From: Hoplostethus atlanticus
Taxonomy: Eukaryota; Chordata; Actinopteri; Trachichthyiformes; Trachichthyidae
Length of the DNA: 64,000 bases
Assembly (NCBI GenBank): GCA_034670405.1
Contig: JAXDDX010000122.1
Span: 682,001 to 746,000 of the forward strand
Reading direction: 5' to 3'
The position numbers and the translations under genes are program-made. Within the stretch, counting starts at the first letter, position 1, and each line of letters opens with the position of its first letter. The notes below the pieces were generated by a model. The model worked only from the letters and a program-made list of their open reading frames with translations, was not told where the DNA came from and did not search any database. This document shows positions 1 through 12,478 of the stretch, piece by piece.

Positions 1-201
1 AGCAAAGCTCCCATTCAAGGAGCATCATCTCTGGACATGGGGGTCATGGATAAAATAGCCATGCTCTGAGAGCCTCCCATGGAGCCGCTGGTAGCAGCCC
101 ACTTCCACCTGAAGTTGTCGGCGGTGTCACCCAGGGCACCCACCCTCAAAAGCTGACCGGTTCCAGTTCGCCATGACTGAGAGGGTCTACAAAGCAGCTG
201 T

Positions 202-852
202 TTGAAGACATGTCAGACAAGCCTGAGGCTACCTCGTGTGAGGACATCACTGGAGTTACGCACATCTGCCTCCGTACGCAGTGGTGCACTGTCCAGGCTA
301 CAGGGCATGGCTATGGCTATGTTGGTGTTGCAGGAAAGAGGAGGATGGCTCAACCTGATCAACTTGTCAGATAAGGAGCAGGAGGACATCCTGGCCATGC
401 CAGTCATTCCAGAGGGCATTTTTTGCACTGCCCTAGCTTCAATGCAGAAGTGGTGCGAGGCAAAGAAAAAGGAGGACGTGGCCCTGCAGCTCTGTCTCCC
501 ACAGAAGGCACAGCCTGTAGCTCACATGGCCACCCGGCAGACCTTCGCCTGGACCTTCGCTTGGCAGCCAAAGCCGACAGAGGGCACTATTGCACCGCCA
601 GTGACCAGGCTGGAAAAGCCGTCGGGTCACTCAAGACTAGTGCCGAAGCAGCCCAGATTCTCTCTTTCTTTAAGGATAGAAAGATGTGCAGCCTGTACGG
701 CATCGGAATGGGTGTTAAGGACAATAGCAAAGGGATACAGGCTTCAATTTGCTATGGCCCCACCGCCTTTTAATGGTGTAATAAATTCTCAGGCACAGGG
801 GGAATCAGCTCATGTTTTACAGGCCGAGATTTCCGCAACCAGCAGGGGTTGA
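202..852 (+). pseudogene. retrotransposon gag-like ORF remnant
   Basis: A 216-codon frame contains WLNLINLSDKEQEDILAMP.. and then a segment running to ..KKKEDVALQLCLPQKA. I associate this pattern with gag-like proteins of fish DIRS/tyrosine-recombinase or related retroelements. Upstream reading frames (about 1-200) carry stops, and the frame after about codon 110 turns into nonsense, so the copy is truncated. No RT, recombinase or LTR is visible nearby. The family label is tentative. Confidence 0.35.
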
Positions 853-1262
853 AGGGGTACTCAAATATCATGACATGAGCCGCTTCTTGTCGCCATTGTA
901 CACTGTGATCTTCCATAGTAAAAAAAAAAAAACAACAGACAACAACCAGGCAAAAGCAAACCAATGATATTGTAGCTAGATAGATGGCTTCTTGGCTACA
1001 GTTCACTAATCTACTATCATGGAGACATTTAATGTTAGTTAGATTAAAGCTTCCTCCACAGCAGGGGTGGAAAGGGTACTCAAATTATCATACTAAAGTA
1101 GAAGTACTGTTACTTTGCTGAAGTTTTACTGTAGTAGAAGTACATTTACTGAAGTAAAAATCTACTTAAAAGTAAAAATTAGCTAATTCGGTGCTAGAAC
1201 ACTAGCTAGACAGCAACCAGGCAAAAGCAAACCAATGATACTGTAGCTAGATGGATGGCTTC
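839..1262 (+). repeat. direct duplication with hAT-like end
   Basis: Two related blocks start with cagggg-tgaaggggtactcaaat (839) and caggggtggaaagggtact (1062). Both end with the same approximately 55-bp tail (caaccaggcaaaagcaaacc ... gatggcttctt; about 940-995 and 1208-1262). This looks like a partial tandem duplication of the left end of the hAT-like element described next. Confidence 0.5.
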
Positions 1263-2592
1263 TTAAAATGGCCGTAATCAAGCCATTATTGAAAAAACCA
1301 AACCTTGATTCTGAAGTACTTTAAAACTACAGACCGATCTCAAATCTGCCGTTCCTCCCCAAAATACTTGAACAAAGTGTAGCCAGCCAATTTACAGATT
1401 TCTTGTCAAAAAACAACCTATTTGATCCTTTTCAATCTGGCTTTAGATCTTTCCACTCCACCTGAAACTGCACTCACAAGAGTGGTCAAAGATCTCCTGT
1501 TAGCTATTGACTCCAACTCCAACTCAGCACTATTGCTACTTGACCTGAGTGCAGCCATCGACACAATTGATCATACGATACTCTTGAATCATCTTGAAAA
1601 TGACATGGGATGGCACCGCCCTACTTATCAGATCTGATCACACCATATAAACCTGCCACGCGCCCTCACATCACAGGACGCTGGCTACCTGTCTATCCCA
1701 GCAGTCAAAAAGAAAACTGCAGGTAACAGAGCCTTTTCTTACCGGGCTCCCTATCTCTGGAACAGTCTGCCTGCCTCAATCAGAGAGGCAGACTCTATCG
1801 AAGTCTTTAAGTCAAGGCTAAAAACCTATTTATTCTCTTTATCATTTGACCACACATAGCCTTGAGGGAGTGGCTCAGTCTGTTCTTAAGGCTAGACCAG
1901 TTAGCTCACCCTGGGTTCCTGCCGATGGCTACTAGCATCCTGCCTAAATGTCCTATTCTCCTGGTCAACCTGCTCCTGTCCACTGATGCTGGTCATGTTT
2001 GTCTGTGTGAGTGAGAGTGTGTATGGGTGTGTGTGGGTGTGTCTCCTATCTGTTCCAGGCTGCAGCTCGGCAGAGTGGGCGTCTGCGTGGTCCCCCACTC
2101 CTAGGACAATGCTGACTGAGCAGGCGTTTGCTGCGGACGCTGGGCAGTGTGTCTCCTATCTGCTCCCAGGCTGCAACTGGGCAGTGTTGGCGCCTGCGTG
2201 GTCCCCCAGTCCTACGATGACACTGACTGAGCTGCCATTTGCTGTGATGCCCCACATCAGATCTGGATTTCCCACCCAAATAAACTTTTATGCATTGTGT
2301 ATACGCTGCTTGCCCAAACTCATCTATTGCACGCCCAACTGTCCTGGTAGGGGGATCCCTCTCTGAGTAGCCCCTTCCGAGGTTTCTTCCAATTTTTCCC
2401 TAAAAGGTTTTTCCTTGTCCTCTGTTGAGGGTCCAATCAAGGACCGTGTACTAACCATTTATTGTTTTCACACGTTGGGCACTGTGAAGCCCTTAGGCTT
2501 AGGCTTGTAGAAAGCCTACAAAAGTACACAAAAAAGCTAATCAGTTACAGTAACAAGAGTAAATGCACTTGCACTTGTTACTTCCACCTTTG
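1062..2592. mobile_element. hAT-like non-autonomous element carrying an inserted LINE
   Basis: The left end CAGGGGTGGAAAGGGTACTC and the right end (reverse complement CAAAGGTGGAAGTAACAAG) form an imperfect hAT-style terminal inverted repeat. Inside the left end are the typical 'agtagaagtac.. tttactgaagtaaaaat' motifs, and the right end has 'gtaacaagagtaaatgcact'. The interior from about 1263 to 2520 is an L2-type LINE. A clean 8-bp target duplication was not found. Confidence 0.5.
1263..2520 (+). mobile_element. L2/CR1-type LINE fragment (pseudogene of ORF2)
   Basis: Translated pieces in order are AVIKPLLKKPNLD, NYRPISNLPFLPKILE and [20 protein letters not shown] (reverse transcriptase blocks; 1270-1625). 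A jump follows to the C-terminal ORF2 segment ending AGNRAFSYRAPYLWNSLPAS, IREADSIEVFKSRLKTYLFSL (about 1640-1858), then a 3'UTR with a recurring 'gtcctatc' block. The catalytic YADD part of RT is deleted and several stops and frameshifts are present. This is an inactive copy in which an internal deletion joined RT to the C-terminus. Confidence 0.85.
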
Positions 2593-2879
2593 TCCCAGTA
2601 CATATGGATGTTGAGCATCGCCCTTTGAGATTTGTTTCCCAGGATATGTGTGTTATTATTAAATATACCCATTACAATATCACTCTAAGCCTGCTACAGC
2701 CCTACAGTAGTTCAGTTTTTTATGAATATTTTCACATTATAATTCCATTTTCTTAAACATGCTTGTGGATCCAATAGAGATCTAAACTGCAAGTGCAACT
2801 TTGAGTTGAATATTTATTTTTCCGCTGGATACGGCAGCATCTTGAAGATCGTTTGAAACACGTGCACTCTTGATAAGTG

Positions 2880-4110
2880 GTGTTCAAAATCATAGACATA
2901 TATACATAGATGCCGCATTGAGTGCTTCTGCCCATTGCTACGATACGTAAACGTCGCCGCCATATTGGTCCGGGCAAGACTGGCCTGTAAACAAATACAA
3001 GTAAACGGGGAGCTGCGGTTTTTCTGGATGAAATGCACTATAACGTTTACATTTCTCAACCGATTTCAATGAGTCCTTTTTTATATTCAAGGGTTTATGA
3101 TCTACGTGGAGTAGGGAAAAAAAGGTTTTGTCTCCAGTTACTTAGTTAGGCTGTAATCGCTGCTAGACGCTCAAGAGAGCAGTGTCAACGTTAGGCTCAC
3201 ATGAACTGAATTACTTACGTGGTGGAAAATAATTCATTGTCATAAGGCATTGTAAAAACTCAGGTTTGTCAAGCATGGATTTGGCTTATTTTCCTTGGTT
3301 AATACTTGTGGAGACGTCCATATATAATATAATTTAATGTACATGAAATGTGCAGAAAGTTCTTTTTCTGTCCATGTCCCCATCATTTTAGCTTTTCTTG
3401 TGCTCCAGGTCAGAACACAGCTCATTCACTTTAAAATACTGGGGGCCGGGGGGGGATCTAAATAACGCATTTTTAAGTACTAATAATTGACCATCATTGA
3501 GAAAAATGGAACAGTGGCAGTCAGTCTGCTTTCTATATTTTTATAGCAGTGAAAGGATACAGATATACTCCAAGACAGACAATTACAGACAAAGACAATT
3601 ATAAAATAAGATACGCCTTTATTGATCCCCAGAGGGGAAATAAAGAGGGAAAATTCAAATGGCCTATAATCGAGATCTATATTTCTCCAAACCGATTTTT
3701 ATGACAAGCTACTCGTTTCAGCTAAGCGACTGACATATTATGAATCTGACTGTAGTTAGCTGGCTAGCTAACTTTTCTCACACTTTGAAGGTTTCCCAAA
3801 GAGAAAGAGTTGATACACAGCGATTATAGCCTAACGATCGAGATTCTAAGAGACAAAACTGGAGACAAAACTTTTTTTTCTACTCCACGTAGATCATAAA
3901 CCTTTGAATATAAAAACGACTCATTGAAATCGGTTGAGAAATGTAAATGTTATAGTGCTTTTCATCCAGAAAAACCGCAGCTCCTCCGTTTACTTGTATT
4001 TGTTTACAGGCCAGTCTTGCCCGGACCAATATGGCGGCGACGTTTACGTACGATCCACAGGCCAATGCGGCGTCTATGTATATATGTCTATGTTCAAAAT
4101 GACCTGAAAA
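2880..4110. repeat. foldback element with about 220-bp inverted arms
   Basis: The left arm (about 2890-3125) and right arm (about 3870-4095) are inverted copies. Shared blocks include catagacatatatacataga, gtaaacgtcgccgccatat, ctggcctgtaaacaaata and tatgatctacgtggagtag. The spacer (3126-3870) shows no ORF. It contains a 'tttattgatccccagaggggaaa' tail at about 3617-3639, a repeat seen again at 38.6 and 47.0 kb. It is probably a non-autonomous DNA transposon with long inverted termini. Confidence 0.7.
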
Positions 4111-6017
4111 GTTCCACACTGTCCACTGTCTTCAGCAGAATTCTAGATCTCATCCCAGTGGAGGCGTTGTGATGTCACATGCTTCCTCTAGAGGGCAGTC
4201 ATGGGTGAACAGTGGCCACTTTATTAGCTACACCTAGCTAGGTTGTACCAGGAAGGACCTTTTTATTATGTTCAGTTTGAAATCAAATTTCCATATGTAA
4301 AAACCTGAAATAAAAAAAGGCCTCTATTTGTGTTAGAAATAAACACAATTATGCCAAGCTTATCTTATCTACAAGAGTAAATAACTACAATAATAATTTT
4401 TGAACTGAAAAATGAAGTCCTGACATTTTGGTGCCCTGCTAATACTGATATTAGGGTTTAGGTCATGTGGCAGTCCGAAAAGATAAAACCTGCCTTACTG
4501 CTGTAAGCTGGTAGGGGCGTGTTTCTTTCTTCAACCTGGGCAAGAGGAGGTGAAGGGGGTGTGTTCAAAGCCTCAACTTTGTTTTGAGTCAGTTAGCCCA
4601 TAGTGCGCCCTTTAGTGGCAATATAAATCGGTTATTGCACCTTTAAGGACTTAATTGGAGACAGATCCATAGGCAGACATGCAGAGATAATTCCACCCAT
4701 GATAAGTAGCCCTCTTATAATCAGAGTAGAGATGGTAGAAGGGTTAATTGTATTCTGCCTGCTCGGGCCATGTGTTTCCGCTGAGGGACAAGCATCAATT
4801 AAGCTGTTTGTCCCCAGAGGCGCTGTGGTATCATTAGTGAGATGATTTATGCCATGTCTATAATAGGTTTAGACCCAGGCTCATATATATATATTTATTT
4901 ATTTATTTTTATTATTAAAAACTGCATATTGGCCAGGCATTGTAGTCTATCTGACCACTGCTAGTGATAATGTTTTTCTTATTTTTATATCAGCTGTCTG
5001 ACCAGAGAAATTAACAGCTGCAAGGGTGGCAGTCAGTGAATCCATGTAATTTTCTTTTCTTTCTCTCTTTTCTATTTTATGTCATTTCATTCTTCAATGC
5101 TTGTAAAGGAATTTGTAATTTAAAGCCAGCAATACACATAGCATTTTACAATATCAGTCTCTAAAATCTGCAATGGAACCTGCCTCACCCTGCCTTCAAG
5201 TCAAATTAAAAAATATTTAATATCCACACAAATATAGGCTGTGGGCGGTTTCAATCCAAAAATATCTGTATCAACCTTCGAAAACGCATATCAGTCTAAT
5301 GCTTCAGTTTCGGCATTGCATAAAACTGCATTTATTTGTTTTGAAGTTGTCCAAGGTGTTAAACGCAGTTAACACCGATATTAAATGTGCCGCAACAGTC
5401 TGACTCCAGTTTGTAGTTCATGGAAAACCAAGCTCATCAACACTGTTAATCACAATGCGATGAGCTCCCAGAGGAGTTAACAAGCTCATTACCTGTTCCC
5501 ACAACCCCGCGGGGTCCCCGGTTCGTGTTTCGTTTGTTTACAGGTGAAGAGATGCCATTGAAGTAGAACACAAGAGGTACCTTCATTGCCAGTTTGCAAT
5601 TAACAGTCAGATTAATCCAGTCGTAGTTCTGGAGTGGCATTGGTTTAATTTCTCGTATTGAAGCAAGGGGGAAATTGGCCTTTTCATCCTTAAAAGAGTA
5701 ATTTTTCTGCTTTGTAAGAGTCGCTGCCTTCAACAATAATGACTGCAATTGCTTTTTGTGTGTGCAAGTGTGTGAGTAATAAATCCACGGTGTTCATTAA
5801 ATTTGATGATTTTCATGTCAACCAAATACTGATCTGTTTCATATTATTGTTCCCTTAGTGGTGTTCAGCATGACAAAAATCAGCAGAGGGAGGGTAAATG
5901 AAAGTGAAGAGGTAATGGTTCTGCTACTGAACACTAAAACAGACGTAACGGTCAGTATCTAAATTTAAACTAGATAACCAAACAAGGCCAGAGACTGCAA
6001 AGGCACCACAGATAACT
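4111..6017. other. gene-free stretch
   Basis: No credible exon was seen. It includes a 'gggtgaacagtggccacttt' motif repeat (about 4200), AT-rich runs near 4880-4920 and a degraded 'gaccgatat'-type dispersed repeat at about 5145-5305. The small frames on either strand have no recognisable domain. Confidence 0.6.
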
Positions 6018-6022
6018 CCAAG

Positions 6023-7835
6023 GCCGAATCCCAATTCTCATTTTCACCCCTACGGCTCGTTTTCGAGGGCTCCCTCGCCCTTCGGCTTGGCCCTCGGAAC
6101 AGAGTCACAAGGGGTAGTGGTTGAAATCTCTCCCTATGAAATGGGACAACCCTTCAAGACCCTGATACGTCATCGACGTTTACATAAACAGACGGGACGA
6201 GTTTGTTATCGGAGATTACTATGGCAATAATGATATTATCACAGTGACATTTGCCGTTCATGGAGATAGAAAAGCATGGACGCTCGCGATTCGTTCACAA
6301 TTTATACGTTTCACGCTACTAATCGATCAAACAAGTCATCAAATAAAAAAAGACCACCGCTTCATTACCGGGCCACTTCATGACAGAATAGCGTTAGCGG
6401 TGCTCTGTAGTCTGCACTGATGTTAGAGGAGCCGTAACAAGTGCAGCAACTTCGCTGCTGGACTTTAGTTATATTTCGGCGTCATATGCCATCAAAGGGG
6501 GGAAATGCAACATGGAAATATGTCAAAATGCGAGACTGTCATGCACAAATCAGCCTATAAACAATGTTGTAACGTTAACTAGCGAGGTAGAGACATCGGC
6601 ATACTAGCGATTTTTTGTTATGCTTGTTATAAAGAAAAGGTCTATAATACATTGAAACGACATTAAACTAAGATAATACTACGGTTATAATATTTTTTAA
6701 ATCTTTATTAACGAAGAAAATACTACATTTGTTGTTCACTTTGATGGTAGTGTAGCGTTCGCCATGATCTTCCAGTTGATTCGCAGGTCATTCTGGGAGA
6801 TTTCTCCTAACCCTCGGTTTGTAGTGTGCCCCTGAAAAATCTCCGTTTGGAGGGCCATGTAGCCCTTGCACTTCGCTCTACCCCTCGATCCCAAGAGAAT
6901 TGGGACACCCCTACCCCTACACATGAACGCGCAAAACGGAGGGGAAGGGCTAAGGGGTGAATTGAGATTCGGCCTTGGGCCTTGGGCCCTCCGTTTTGCG
7001 CGTTCCGGAGGGTAGCGGGTGTCCCAATTCTCTTGGGATCGAGGGGTAGGGCTAAGTGCAAGGGCTACATGGCCCTCCAAACGAAGATTTTTCAGGGGCA
7101 CACTACAAACCGAGGGTTATGAGAAATCTCCCAGAATGACCTGCGAATCAACTGGAAGATCATGGCGAACGCTACACTACCATCCAAAGTGAACCACAAA
7201 TGTAGTATTTTCTTCGTTAATAAAGATTTAAAAAATATTCTAACCGTGGTATTATCATAGTTTAATGTCGTTTCAATGTATTATAGACATTTTCTTTATA
7301 ACAAGCATAACAAAAAATCGCTAGTATGCCGATGTCTACCTCGCTAGTTACAACATTGTTTTTAGGCTGATTTGTGCATGACAGTCCCGCATTTTGACAT
7401 ATTTCCATGTCGCATTTCCCCCCTTTGATGGCATATGACGCCGAAATATAACTAAAGTTCGCCGAAGTATAACTAAGTTGCTGCACTTGTTACGGCTCCT
7501 CTAATACCAGTGCAGACTGGCAGGGTAACGTTAGGAGCACGGCTTGCTAGCCTACAGAGCACCTGCTAACGCTATTCTGTCATGAAGTGGACTGATAATG
7601 AAGCAGTGGTCTTTTTTATTTGATGACTTGTTTGATCGATTAGTAGCGTGAAACATATAAAAAAAACGTATATAAACGTATAGTAAACGTCATCGATGAC
7701 GTATCAGCGTCTTGAAGGGTTGTCCCAATTCTTAGGGAGAGATTTCTACCCCTACCCCTTGTGACTCTGTTCCCAGGGCCAAGGCGAAGGGCCAAGCTGA
7801 AGCCATAGGGTTGAAAATGAGAATTGGGATTCGGC
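6023..7835. mobile_element. 1.8-kb near-palindromic TIR element with 5-bp target duplication
   Basis: The outer ends are GCCGAATCCCAATTCTCAT (6023) and its inverse (ending 7835), flanked on both sides by CCAAG (6018-6022 and 7836-7840). The left arm (6023-6973) and the right arm (6974-7835) are inverted copies along almost their full length, differing mainly by indels (for example about 95 bp present only in the left arm near 6190-6290). The left arm has its own inner terminus (ending GATTCGGC at 6973) and so looks like a complete element. The right arm lacks the matching inner terminus. No intact transposase is visible. The superfamily is not assigned. Confidence 0.75.
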
Positions 7836-7927
7836 CCAAGTCTACCACTACAACCGCTATACCCACATTTTTCAGCAAGCTTTACATCATGAAAACGACC
7901 AAAACCACAAAAAAAACAAAGTCAGTT

Positions 7928-8260
7928 CTACCAGAATATGAGAATTTCCAGACTCCTATGCAGAAAAATGACTCGCATGTTCTCCCCCGATACACAAAGC
8001 GTGAGAAACTCTGAAACTGAAAATGCCACCGGCATCTTGTCGTCCTCCGGGGGGGTTGGATCCAGAGTGACAGTGATCCAGCCAGTCAGACCGGCGGGGA
8101 GCAGCAACATCCCACTGACTTCCCTGTTGAAGTCCACACGAAGGCAAACTGCAGCAAGCGTCACAGCGCTGATGACGTCTTCCCCATCTACAGTGACAGA
8201 GGAGAGCTCCAGGAGCACCTCAAGGACCTTCAAGGCTACCAGTAAAGAACATACTGGCAA
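7928..8260 (-). other. unrecognised 110-codon reading frame
   Basis: The minus-strand frame has sustained hydrophobic/beta-like composition, for example VDFNREVSGMLLLPAGLTGW then ITVTLDPTPPEDDKMPV. It is flanked by repeats and shows no clear splice sites, promoter or family motif. It could be a relic exon or a transposon-captured gene piece. I do not recognise it, and a chance ORF is quite possible. Confidence 0.2.
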
Positions 8261-8299
8261 TAGTCAAGATATTTTTTGGACCTCAGCACACAGTGAGGA

Positions 8300-10880
8300 A
8301 GAATAACAAAACCACAACCGGCAGCAACACCTTTCAAACTAATACTAATACTAATACACTTGTGGCGAGGCACCACAAGTGAAAAAAATTGATTTTGGCT
8401 GGATCGGTCAGTTATTTAATTATGTAACTACTGTAGTTAAACAAAATATACAAAAACAATTAAAACAAATTCCAACTGGTGGATATGGCCTCCATGATTG
8501 ACATGCTGCTTCTTAACACAAATAGAGGCTTTTTTGATATGTTTTGTCATTTCTATTTTAGGGGATGCTTGACATGAAAAATAACAAGAAATCAGAGATT
8601 TTAGCCATATACACAATATTAAAAAAAAAATTCATCATTCATTCAATAATCAATGTACATTACCGATCGTTAGTTATTCATCAGAATGAAAAAAGGAAAA
8701 TGCACTCTCATTTTATCCACTGAGAAAAATGTTTTCTTTTCACATTTTTATGAGATATTAGCTTATTACGATATGTTAGTAATATTCAACAACTTCAGTC
8801 GATATAATTGCCACCAGGAGTGCTGTGAAGTCTACCTGCCTCCTGTACGGCTCCGTCAACACGGCTGTCGGCTTGCAGCCTCAGTAACCTGCTGCCTCTC
8901 CACTGCTCCCCTGATAGAGTCATTGTACTGTCAGGAGTGTGTAATTGAGTGTGCCACCTAAACTCAATGTGTCTACCTTTTTAGACTAAAATAAATCTCT
9001 ATGTGGTAAACTCAGAGTATACATCATAGTATGTATTGTCAAACTGAAGTTATATGAGGATAGGGATAGAGAGGATAGAAATGCATGCTTTTATTGATTT
9101 TTGTTAATATTGATGGTTCTTTTCCTTATGAGTATCACCAACTGGAGGTCATAGTTCACCCTTTATATTTAAACTACACCACTAGATATCTATGCATTGT
9201 GCCGTCTAACTAGGTTTAGCACATGTAGCTCTTGGATGTTAGAATAAAGAAAGGAGGGTGGTGCAAGAGGCTCATCATCAATAAAGGGAAAATTATGCTG
9301 GTATTTATTGTTATTCCTACAAATTGCATTGTCCAGTTTATACATAATGGAAATTAAGTGAGCTTCCTGTTTCTGAGTGGCTGGTAAAATCCACTAGGTG
9401 GGGCTCTTGTAGCCAAGACTTTCTCACTCTACGGCCTTTCATTTTTAGTCTTGCCTTGGAGGAAAATTGAGGAGATAAGGCATAAAGTTTATGAGCAGTC
9501 ATAAGCTCTGTACATGTTTGTAGTGTATAATGTATAATGCAGGGCAGATCCAGAATGATGATTCTTTAGAAATCTTGACATGAGGCTGAGCGCCTTTGAA
9601 TGTAATATATTTTACATTTTTAATTTGTACAAAAATAACAATGAAATCAACATGTTTTGCAAATATAACTCATGATTGTAACCTTAGCTAACCTATTTCT
9701 TATACTGTTTTCAGTGTTCAAAACTAATTTTCCTGTTTTTCAAAAGGCTCAGCTTCAAACGATATGTTAAAATGCCTTTCCCCGACTTCTTGATTTAGTT
9801 GAACTGATGATGAGAAGTAAATTCATTCTCAAATGCACAGATGTTCTCACGCATTCTGCTGAACAAGCAAACGTTATACGAATAGATGTGATTGAGAAAA
9901 ACACCTTCTGTAGCTATCTTTAACTGACTTGTTCACAGCTCTGCAAGAAAAAGAGAATTTGAATTTCCTTGCAGTGTTCTATGGGTTACTTTATTGAGAC
10001 ATCTCTGCACACTTCTGCTCTAACCTGGTGGTTGGTTTGAAGAGAGCTGGGATGTATTGTTGCAAGTTCTCACAAAGTCATAGATGGAGGCATACAAATA
10101 ATTTCATTTGGGTGAGACGCTATTTGCGAGTAAAACGTCAACCAATTTGGAGTCCTAATTGTGTATGTCTCTTCACAAGCCTGCAGATAAAAGAAAAACC
10201 ATGCTAACACTTACTGGCTGAAGTGAATAAGGAGCCTTTCATGAATAAATGGCTGAATGAGTGGAGGAGACGGAGGAGGCGATTGGCTTGCTGTGGTGGA
10301 CGTGGGCCAGTTGTCTTTCATCAGCCCCCTTCTGAGGGATGGAGCCTTCACAGCTCAAGGTCTCTACACATGACAGAACAACATCAAATGAACCCCGCTT
10401 TCCCACTCTTACCGTCTCTCCTATTACGTTCTCTTTTTAATGTTCAATGTGGTGTTTATGAGTTGTCTGTGACTTTTTGGAATGAAGCCACCAATACTTT
10501 GTGCCGATATTCACTATCTCGAAAGGGGCATTAAGTAATCTATGAGTTTTATCGACCTCTTTCGGCAACCAGTAGGAATTGAAACAACATTGGCAGGTCT
10601 CTGGCACAGTGTATGGTGGTCTGTAATGGACCCAAATAATAAAGTCACATTTTCACACCAAGGAGGAGTAAGCTAGCTAGTTAGTGCAGAGATCAGAATT
10701 CTATTCTTGTCGGGGTGGAAAAGCCTCTGAAAGAGCATTTAGACCGTCATGAGACGCTAACCTTTTGGTACTGCAGACAGGGTGCTAGAGAGACTGGACC
10801 TGGAGAACAGAGACTAGCTTATCCGTTTGGAGCCTTCTCTGCTCTTCCCTCTGAGCTCCAGCCCTTAGGCTATAAAAAGA
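8300..10880. other. gene-free stretch
   Basis: AT-rich intergenic DNA with a short (actaat)n run at about 8338-8358. A repeat fragment at about 10720-10790 (gtggaaaagcctctgaaaga..catttagaccgt) recurs at about 56968-57000. No exon with splice sites and family similarity was seen. Confidence 0.5.
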
Positions 10881-11916
10881 GCTGTCTGAGGATGTCAGAA
10901 AAACTGTCACCAAACACAAGCGTTCACAAGGCTATAAGGCATCTCTAGAGACCTTGGTATTGGGATTGTTAAGAATCTCCCAGGACGTGGTGGTAAGAGG
11001 AAAATTGATCTCAGATGTAGTTGAAGGTTGCTGTGAGCCATTGAAAAAACACCTTGCATGACATCCAAAGATCTCAAGGCTGACCTGGAGAGGTCTGGAT
11101 AATGGTTTCAGCCCGTACCATACACCAGATATTGAACCAAGAAGGGCTTTACAGTCGGAGGCCACAGAAGACCTCACTGCTGAAAGAGAAACACAAGAAG
11201 GCCCGATTGATCTTTGCCAAGACCCACCTGGACAAACCTAAATCCTTCTGGGAAAATGTTCTGTGGACCGATGAAACCAAATTACTTTGGTTTTTAAATT
11301 TTGGAGTGAAATGTGCTACCCAGTGTCAGAAAACTGGGTGTCAATCGAAGGTCATGGGTCCTCCAGCAGGACAATGACCCAAAACTCACATCCAAAAGCA
11401 CCCAGGAATGGTTCAAGAGAAAACATTGGATTGATGAGTCCAGGGGCCTCATTTATAAAGGTGGCGTTAACGGGGTGAAATGTGCGTACGCATATTTTAC
11501 CGCAAACGTCGGGATTTATAGAAAAATTCTATGCGGTAAAAGGTGCGCAGTTCTACGCATCCTTTCACCCATGCATAGAGCTCACCGCAAAGTTTTTCAG
11601 ACACGGGAATCAGCGACGCCCGATGGGGAGATCACATTATTTTATCTTTTATCTTATTTTATTGATTATTTTACCGGGCCGGCGCCAGGATGAAGTGACT
11701 GAAGGGGCAATTTTTCATAAAATAAAACTGATTTAACCATGCAACAGCCTCAGAAAGGCTAAATAACAACAACATGAGGCTACTGTTCAAAATCAAAGAA
11801 TACATTTATTAATCAGAGACTCACATAAGAACGGAGCACTGCAGAGAATTTATGAACGATAACGATTCTCTGTCAAAATCAGCAGGAGGAGGCGCGTAGA
11901 AACAGCAGTTTGTGGC

Positions 11917-11985
<69 letters not shown>

Positions 11986-12373
11986 CAATGGGGGGAATGG
12001 AATTAGGGCCGAAATTTGTATTTACCACCACGAAAAGCAAGCAGGCTGAGAAACCGAACTAAGTGACGTGTCTGTCTGTCTATCGATCTCCTCAGCTCCG
12101 TTTCAGTGGGCTACTATGGACGGCCTAGCATACACCTATGGAAATATTTTTCTATAGATACATAAAGCTTAAACAGAGGGGGCAAAAATACAACTGAGGG
12201 GCTAAGCATAGTTTACTCTCTCATATGTAGCTCCTTATGCTCAATGTTGTATAACTTTTAAACTGTTTTTAAATTGTTTTTATCATTTTGTGCATCATCA
12301 GTTTGTCTACTATTTTTATTTTGTCTTCTAAAGCACTTTGTAACTTAAACTAAAGTTTATTTTTATTATTATT

Positions 12374-12478
12374 AAGGTGTGCCGGATTATTAGGGCTTGT
12401 GGGGTTCTCCACAATGTGGCCCAGATGCCTCTACTGAGCCCCCAAACAGTACACCTTTACGGCGCTCAACCTCAGTGA
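12374..12478 (+). pseudogene. Harbinger transposase C-terminal remnant
   Basis: The frame reads KVCRIIRACGVLHNVAQ, then runs to the stop at 12476-12478. The (I/V)IRAC-VLHN block is the typical end of the HARBI1/Harbinger DDE nuclease domain. Only this tail is left and the catalytic residues are gone. Confidence 0.6.

Noticed and set aside
3606-3650. 'tttattgatcccc' palindromic tail as a regulatory hairpin
   Set aside because: Similar sequence occurs at 38.6 and 47.0 kb; it is a dispersed teleost repeat tail rather than a local regulatory site.
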